This document shows positions 59,408 through 64,000 of a stretch of 64,000 nt of DNA, piece after piece. Position 1 is the stretch's first letter. Each line of letters begins with the position of its first letter. The DNA is taken from NCBI GenBank assembly GCA_022843785.1, contig JALHMZ010000010.1, positions 1 to 64,000 on the forward strand, written 5' to 3'. The position numbers and the translations under genes are program-made. The stretch comes from Nitrospira sp. Its GTDB lineage: Bacteria > Nitrospirota > Nitrospiria > Nitrospirales > Nitrospiraceae. The notes below the pieces were generated by a model. It saw only the letters and a list, made by a program, of their open reading frames with translations, searched no databases and was not told where the DNA came from.

Positions 59408-60177
59408 AGCAGATTCAGGCGAGGATTCAGGCTCATGGGCTGCGTGATCAGGCCCGCTCATGGTTTGCGATCAAGGCCGAGTCCGGATCGGATCAGGCCG
59501 AAGTGCTCATCTACGACTACATCGGCTGGGGCGGCGTGACCGCAGTCGATTTTGCCAAAGAGCTGAAGGCGTTGACGGCCAAGACGATCACCGTGCGGCT
59601 CAATACGCCGGGCGGCGATGTGTTCGATGGCCTCGCGATCTACAACAGTTTGAAAGCGCATGGGGCGGAGATTCGCGTGCGGGTGGACGGCTTGGCCGCC
59701 AGCATCGGCAGCATCATTGCGATGGCGGGCACGACGATCACGATGGGCGAGTCGGCCTTTCTGATGATCCACAATCCGTGGGCCCTCGTCATTGGCAATG
59801 CGAAGGATATGCGCGAGATGGCCGACACGCTGGACAAGATCGGCGGGAGTCTCGCCGGCGTCTATGCCGGGCGGCCCGGTGTCACCATCGAACAGGCGCA
59901 GGCTTGGATGGATGCGGACACCTGGTTCAACGCGGAAGAAGCGAAGGCCGCCGGGCTGGCCGATGCCGTGCAGGGCGGCTCGCAGGAGACGGCGCAGGCG
60001 GCCTCACGATTCGATGTGTCCGGCTATGCCAACGTGCCGGAGGCGTATCGCGCGGGCACGTCCGCGCCGGTCACACCGGCGAGGGCGGGAGCGAATGGGG
60101 ACACGAAGGGGAGTGAACGGACGGCGCTGATGCGGAGACGGTTGGCGCTCGTCGAGCGCGGGGAGCAGTCACGATAA
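59401..60177 (+). CDS. ClpP-like prohead protease (copy 2)
   Basis: Partner of 21082-21858; S101 and H124 present. Confidence 0.92.
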   Translation: MLKQIQARIQAHGLRDQARSWFAIKAESGSDQAEVLIYDYIGWGGVTAVDFAKELKALTAKTITVRLNTPGGDVFDGLAIYNSLKAHGAEIRVRVDGLAASIGSIIAMAGTTITMGESAFLMIHNPWALVIGNAKDMREMADTLDKIGGSLAGVYAGRPGVTIEQAQAWMDADTWFNAEEAKAAGLADAVQGGSQETAQAASRFDVSGYANVPEAYRAGTSAPVTPARAGANGDTKGSERTALMRRRLALVERGEQSR

Positions 60178-60191
60178 CCAAGGAGGGTGTC

Positions 60192-61439
60192 ATGTCGATG
60201 CAGCAGATCCGTGAGTTGAGAGAAAAGCGGGCCAAAGCGGTGGCGGATGCGCAGGCCATTTTGAAGCAGGCCAGCATGTCGGCCGACGATGAGAAGAAGT
60301 TCGACGCCCTCATGGCGGAGTCTGATGCGGTGGCCGCGCAGCTCGCGCGCATCGAGCGGGCGCAGGCGGCTTCGGATGAGCTGGCGCGTCGTGTGGATCA
60401 ACGTGCCGGACGGGAGCAGATTTCTCCCGAGCAGGCGCACGACGACATCAAGAACACCGGCGCGGCCTACATGAAGTGGCTGCGGTACGGCAATGGCGGG
60501 CTCTCCGATGCGGATCGTGCCCTCATGGCCAGCCTTTATGTCGCCGATCCGCGCATGGGCGGGACCCCGAACATCCGTGCAGCCCAAGGCGTCGGGACCG
60601 GCGCCGGCGGCGGGTACACAGTCCCGGATGAAGCGATGCGGCCGATTGCCGAGGCGCTGAAATTATTCGGCGGGATGCGGGAAGTCTCGACCATCGTCGG
60701 GACGATGACCGGCGCGGATTTGCCGATTCCGACCGACAACGATACGGCGGTCAGCGGCGAAATCATCACGGAAAATTCCACGCACAACGACGGCGACATC
60801 ACATTCGGGCAGATCGTGCTGCAGAGTTTTCTCTACAGCTCGAAAATCGTCAAGGTCTCTCGTCAATTGCTGCAGGACAGCTCGATCGATCTCAACGGCT
60901 ACATCGGCCGCAAGCTGGGCCAGCGAATCGGCCGGATTCAAAACACGCATTTCACCACTGGTGACGGGTCGTCCAAGCCGCGCGGCGTCGTCACGGCGTC
61001 CACGTTGGGCAGGACCGCAGCCGGCGCGGCGGCGATCACCTACGACGAGTTGGTGGATCTCATGCACAGTGTCGATCCGGCCTACCAGCCGAACGCGCGC
61101 TTCATGTGCAATTTCACCACGCTCGGGCTGATCCGGAAAATCAAGGACTCCCAGAACATGCCGATCTGGGCTCCGATGGCCAACGGCAATCCGGACACGA
61201 TCCTGGGCCGTCCGTATCAGATCAATCAGGACATGCCGGCGGCGACCACCGGATTGAAGAGCGTCCTGTACGGCGATTTCTCGAACTATCACATCCGTGA
61301 TGCCGGCAACGTCATCCTGATTCGGTTGGACGAACGCTACGCGGATGCGCTCCAGGTCGGCTTCCTGGCGTTTCTGCGATCGGACGGCGATCTGGTCGAT
61401 GCCGGGACGAATCCAGTGAAGCACCTGATCCAGGCCTAA
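60192..61439 (+). CDS. Major capsid protein, HK97 fold (copy 2)
   Basis: Partner of 21873-23120. Confidence 0.95.
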   Translation: MSMQQIRELREKRAKAVADAQAILKQASMSADDEKKFDALMAESDAVAAQLARIERAQAASDELARRVDQRAGREQISPEQAHDDIKNTGAAYMKWLRYGNGGLSDADRALMASLYVADPRMGGTPNIRAAQGVGTGAGGGYTVPDEAMRPIAEALKLFGGMREVSTIVGTMTGADLPIPTDNDTAVSGEIITENSTHNDGDITFGQIVLQSFLYSSKIVKVSRQLLQDSSIDLNGYIGRKLGQRIGRIQNTHFTTGDGSSKPRGVVTASTLGRTAAGAAAITYDELVDLMHSVDPAYQPNARFMCNFTTLGLIRKIKDSQNMPIWAPMANGNPDTILGRPYQINQDMPAATTGLKSVLYGDFSNYHIRDAGNVILIRLDERYADALQVGFLAFLRSDGDLVDAGTNPVKHLIQA

Positions 61440-61461
61440 GCCGAGCGAGAAGGAGCCTGAC

Positions 61462-61489
61462 GGCGGGGGACTCATCGTAGTCCCCCGCC
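61462..61489 (+). terminator. Hairpin after capsid gene (copy 2)
   Basis: Partner of 23143-23170; 11-bp stem without T run. Confidence 0.6.
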
Positions 61490-61530
61490 AGACACAGATA
61501 CTTTCAGATCACACTCCAGGAGGAGGCGTT

Positions 61531-61986
61531 ATGTCGGCAGGACTAGGATTTCTTGCAGATTCGGTGAAGATCACCAAGCTCGCCAATGAGACGGCGGCCG
61601 GCACGAGCACCATCAACTCCGCCGTCGTGGATATGGCCGGGTATGACGGCTGTTTGTTTCTGACGAATGCCGGCGCGATTACCGCGGGCGGCGTGCAATC
61701 CCTCAAGGTACAGCAAGATACGGTGGTGGGCATGGGTGCGGCGGCCGATCTCATCGGCACCGGCATCACCGTGGCCGATGACGATGACAACCAGGCGTTC
61801 TGGTTGGATGTCAAGCGGCCGCGCGAGCGGTTTTTGCGATTGGTGATTTTGCGGGCCACGCAGAACAGCGCCTGGGGTCCGATCTGGGCACTCCAATATC
61901 GTGGTCGGTCATTGCCCGCCATCAATAACGTCACGGACACCATCACCGGCGAAAAGCATGAGTCGCCGATCGAGGGCACAGCGTAA
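61531..61986 (+). CDS. Putative head-associated protein (copy 2)
   Basis: Partner of 23212-23667. Confidence 0.6.
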   Translation: MSAGLGFLADSVKITKLANETAAGTSTINSAVVDMAGYDGCLFLTNAGAITAGGVQSLKVQQDTVVGMGAAADLIGTGITVADDDDNQAFWLDVKRPRERFLRLVILRATQNSAWGPIWALQYRGRSLPAINNVTDTITGEKHESPIEGTA

Positions 61987-61988
61987 TC

Positions 61989-62189
61989 ATGGACACGGGG
62001 CTGGTCACGATCCGATTTCAGACCTGTCGCGCCACGCTCACCAGCTGTCACTACGCCGGGATCGACTACGAGGTCCCGGCGTCGTTCGCGCAGCAGGTCG
62101 TCGAACGGGAACGCTGCGCGGACTATGTGACGGGCGGGGGAGACGCCGTGCTGCCTGAGCCGAAGGCCCGGCGAGGGAGACGCGGATAG
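61989..62189 (+). CDS. Hypothetical small protein (copy 2)
   Basis: Partner of 23670-23870. Confidence 0.58.
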   Translation: MDTGLVTIRFQTCRATLTSCHYAGIDYEVPASFAQQVVERERCADYVTGGGDAVLPEPKARRGRRG

Positions 62190-62191
62190 CC

Positions 62192-62767
62192 ATGGCCATC
62201 ACCACCGTTGCCGACTGCAAAGCGTTTCGGAATATCGGCAGCGACATCGTCGAGCACGACGACGAATTGGAGCGGCTGATTCCGGCCGTCCAGGCCTGGC
62301 TGGAGCAGGAATGCGCCCGCGCGTTCGATCAGGCGACGGTGACGGAGTATTTCGACGGCGACGAATGGCGGAGTCAATTGCTGGTGGCGCGGCCGCCGAT
62401 CGTCAGCGTGACGAATCTCTGGGACGATCCGGCGCGCGTGTGGGCGACGCCGCTCGCGGCGACGGCCTATGACGTGAAGGACGCCGCGGCAGGGCTGATC
62501 CGTCTGTTAGACGGGCGCTGTTTTGCGACGGGGCAACGGAACATCAAGCTCACCTATGAGGGCGGCTATCAAACGGCGCCGCTGGATCTGCAACAGGCGG
62601 CGATTGAAATGGTCTGGGCGGCGCGGGAAAAAGGCCTGCACAACCTGATCGGCGTGCGGTCCCGATCGATTGCCGATGGCAACGTGCAATTCGTGAATCT
62701 CGACTGGGGCTCCATCAATCTGGGGCCGATCATTCAGAAGTACAGCCTCCGCACGGGGGTCGCATGA
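62192..62767 (+). CDS. Head-tail connector, gp6-like (copy 2)
   Basis: Partner of 23873-24448. Confidence 0.82.
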   Translation: MAITTVADCKAFRNIGSDIVEHDDELERLIPAVQAWLEQECARAFDQATVTEYFDGDEWRSQLLVARPPIVSVTNLWDDPARVWATPLAATAYDVKDAAAGLIRLLDGRCFATGQRNIKLTYEGGYQTAPLDLQQAAIEMVWAAREKGLHNLIGVRSRSIADGNVQFVNLDWGSINLGPIIQKYSLRTGVA

Positions 62768-63174
62768 GCACGGTGGGACTGCGTGTGGATCGTTCGGGCC
62801 TGCTGGATTATGCCAAGGCGGGACGCGAGACGGTCAAAAAGATCCGCGCGGCGGTCCGCCGGGTCATGAATGCCGGTCGGCGTGAGGCGCGGCAACGGAT
62901 CGCCTCGGAATTTACCCCGCGCACCGGCTTTTTGCGCCGGCAATCCCGGCGGATGCAAACCAAAGTGGATATCAAATCATACGAAATCAAGGGGCGGGTG
63001 ACGCCGATTCCACGGCTCATGAACATTTTTGAGGGCGGGGCCCGGTTGTCGAACGGGCGGGGCTTCTTGCGGCCACGGCCGGTGGTGGTGCCTGCGCGGA
63101 CTGTGCTGGAGCAGCAGGGGCCGGAGGCCATTGAGAAAATCCTGGCCGATCTCGCTAGCGAGGCACGCCGATGA
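62764..63174 (+). CDS. Head-tail joining protein, gp10-like (copy 2)
   Basis: Partner of 24445-24855. Confidence 0.8.
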   Translation: MSTVGLRVDRSGLLDYAKAGRETVKKIRAAVRRVMNAGRREARQRIASEFTPRTGFLRRQSRRMQTKVDIKSYEIKGRVTPIPRLMNIFEGGARLSNGRGFLRPRPVVVPARTVLEQQGPEAIEKILADLASEARR

Positions 63175-63623
63175 GCACGACGGTGAGTACCAGGACGCTG
63201 GTTCGGGATGCCGTCATCCGGATTCTGACCAGCAGGAAAAAGGACGCGCAGGCGCGGGTGCCTGAATTTGCCGTGAGTCCACGGTTTTTGACCGAGCAGG
63301 AGACGAATCAAAAACATACCTACTGCGTGATCGTGACCGATGAACAGGTCGATGCCGGATCCTCGTCACAGCGGGCGCGGGGCTTTGCGCTCACCGTCAA
63401 GCTCGTCTGCTACGCCTACGATCAGACCGATCCGCACGCGGTCTTAGACGCCATGATCGAGGACGCGGCCGAGGCGATGGGCCTGTTAGTCGTGCAGCCG
63501 GAGTTGCGCGGGTTGGTCTGGCACGTCGTGCCGGAGTCGATCACGACGGATGAGGGGACGACGGCGGCGCTGCCCTGGGGGCAGGCGGTCTGCCAATGGA
63601 GCGCGAGTCACGCGCGGGCATAA
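63171..63623 (+). CDS. Tail terminator-like protein (copy 2)
   Basis: Partner of 24852-25304. Confidence 0.7.
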   Translation: MSTTVSTRTLVRDAVIRILTSRKKDAQARVPEFAVSPRFLTEQETNQKHTYCVIVTDEQVDAGSSSQRARGFALTVKLVCYAYDQTDPHAVLDAMIEDAAEAMGLLVVQPELRGLVWHVVPESITTDEGTTAALPWGQAVCQWSASHARA

Positions 63624-63626
63624 CAA

Positions 63627-63681
63627 AAGGTCCAAGGGACAAGGGGCAAGGAGCAAGGGGCAAGGTTCAAGAGACAAGGGG
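63627..63681. repeat. CAAGG-type repeat array (copy 2)
   Basis: Partner of 25308-25362. Confidence 0.8.
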
Positions 63682-63708
63682 ATCTGATCGCGAAGAGGGA
63701 GGGAGCAC

Positions 63709-64000
63709 ATGGCGACACAGGCGAGATCGGCGTATGGCACGAAAATCAAGATGGGGGACGGCGCGTCTCCGGAGACGTTCACGGAGATTCCGGAGGTCGG
63801 GGACATCACCGGCCCAGGCATCGACGTGGAAACGGAAGACGTCACTACACACGGCTCGGCAGTGTCCGGGGCCAACCGGGAGTTTATCCCGACGTTGATC
63901 ACGAATTCAGATTGCGAGTTCGAACTGAACTACGTGCACAGCGATCCGATGCACATTGCCCTGCGGAATGCGGCACAGAATCGGACGAAGAAGAATTTCC
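63709..64000 (+). CDS. Major tail tube protein (copy 2, cut by window end)
   Basis: The first 97 codons of the gene at 25390-25818, identical as far as seen. The window stops inside it, so this truncation is not biological. Confidence 0.85.
   Translation, partial: MATQARSAYGTKIKMGDGASPETFTEIPEVGDITGPGIDVETEDVTTHGSAVSGANREFIPTLITNSDCEFELNYVHSDPMHIALRNAAQNRTKKNF

Larger units (their letters stand above)
38389..64000 (+). mobile_element. Second prophage copy (cut at window end)
   Basis: 25.6 kb in the same orientation with a constant offset of 38,319 bases and identical predicted proteins, including matching G tracts near 11850/50170. It runs from int to the start of the tail tube gene; the right end lies outside the window. 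Confidence 0.93.

Noticed and set aside
63709..64000. Truncated tail tube gene as a degraded prophage sign
   Set aside because: The gene ends only because the window ends; the first copy is complete.

Overview
The window is almost entirely phage. It starts 40 bases upstream of an intact tRNA-Arg(UCU) gene (41-117). From base 70, inside that tRNA, it runs into a temperate siphophage genome of 38,319 bp. That genome is followed directly by a second copy in the same orientation, which begins at 38389 and is cut off at base 64000. Every gene in the second copy sits exactly 38,319 bases after its partner with the same protein sequence, so this looks like a tandem double prophage (attL, copy 1, attP-like junction, copy 2). 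The host is a G+C-rich Gram-negative bacterium: there are lipoboxes, an outer-membrane barrel protein and strong Shine-Dalgarno sites. The intergenic CAAGGGGCAAGG-type repeats remind me of Nitrospira-like genomes, but that host guess is weak.

Layout of one copy (copy 1 coordinates). Leftward block 132-2836: tyrosine integrase, a secreted protein, two lipoproteins (one TRL-like) and a ribbon-helix-helix (RHH) regulator. Rightward from 2865: two more small RHH proteins and an excisionase-like HTH protein, then a dense row of small, often overlapping genes for zinc-ribbon, membrane and HTH proteins, including an outer-membrane protein. From 7590: a conserved phage protein, an HNH protein, a ParB-like protein and a replication initiator whose gene contains a lambda-like origin (five palindromic iterons, an AT-rich stretch and a hairpin). 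From 11072 to 15394: zinc-ribbon, HNH, DUF5131, ASCH and YkgJ-type accessory proteins.

Structural half: P27-type small and large terminase (15391-17667), two further HTH proteins, an HK97 portal interrupted by a 371-residue intein, ClpP-like prohead protease, major capsid protein, connectors, tail tube, a tail chaperone pair with a -1 frameshift site, tape measure, a tail-tip protein with a glycine-rich tip, and small tail or fibre proteins including an ETDLAQ repeat protein. Lysis follows: an M15 peptidase, a small membrane protein and a membrane protein with an internal lipobox. The right end carries a truncated nuclease-like reading frame and the attP arm.

How it works together: the integrase recombines at the tRNA anticodon stem-loop, and the phage restores the tRNA 3' part. 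No CI/Cro-type repressor is visible, so the divergent RHH pair at 2836/2865, with a shared inverted repeat and an apparently leaderless promoter, is the best candidate for the lysogeny switch. The most notable points are the exact tandem array, the portal intein with one altered LAGLIDADG motif, the origin inside the replication gene, the attP arm repeats that overlap coding sequence, and the short-repeat families that mark gene borders.
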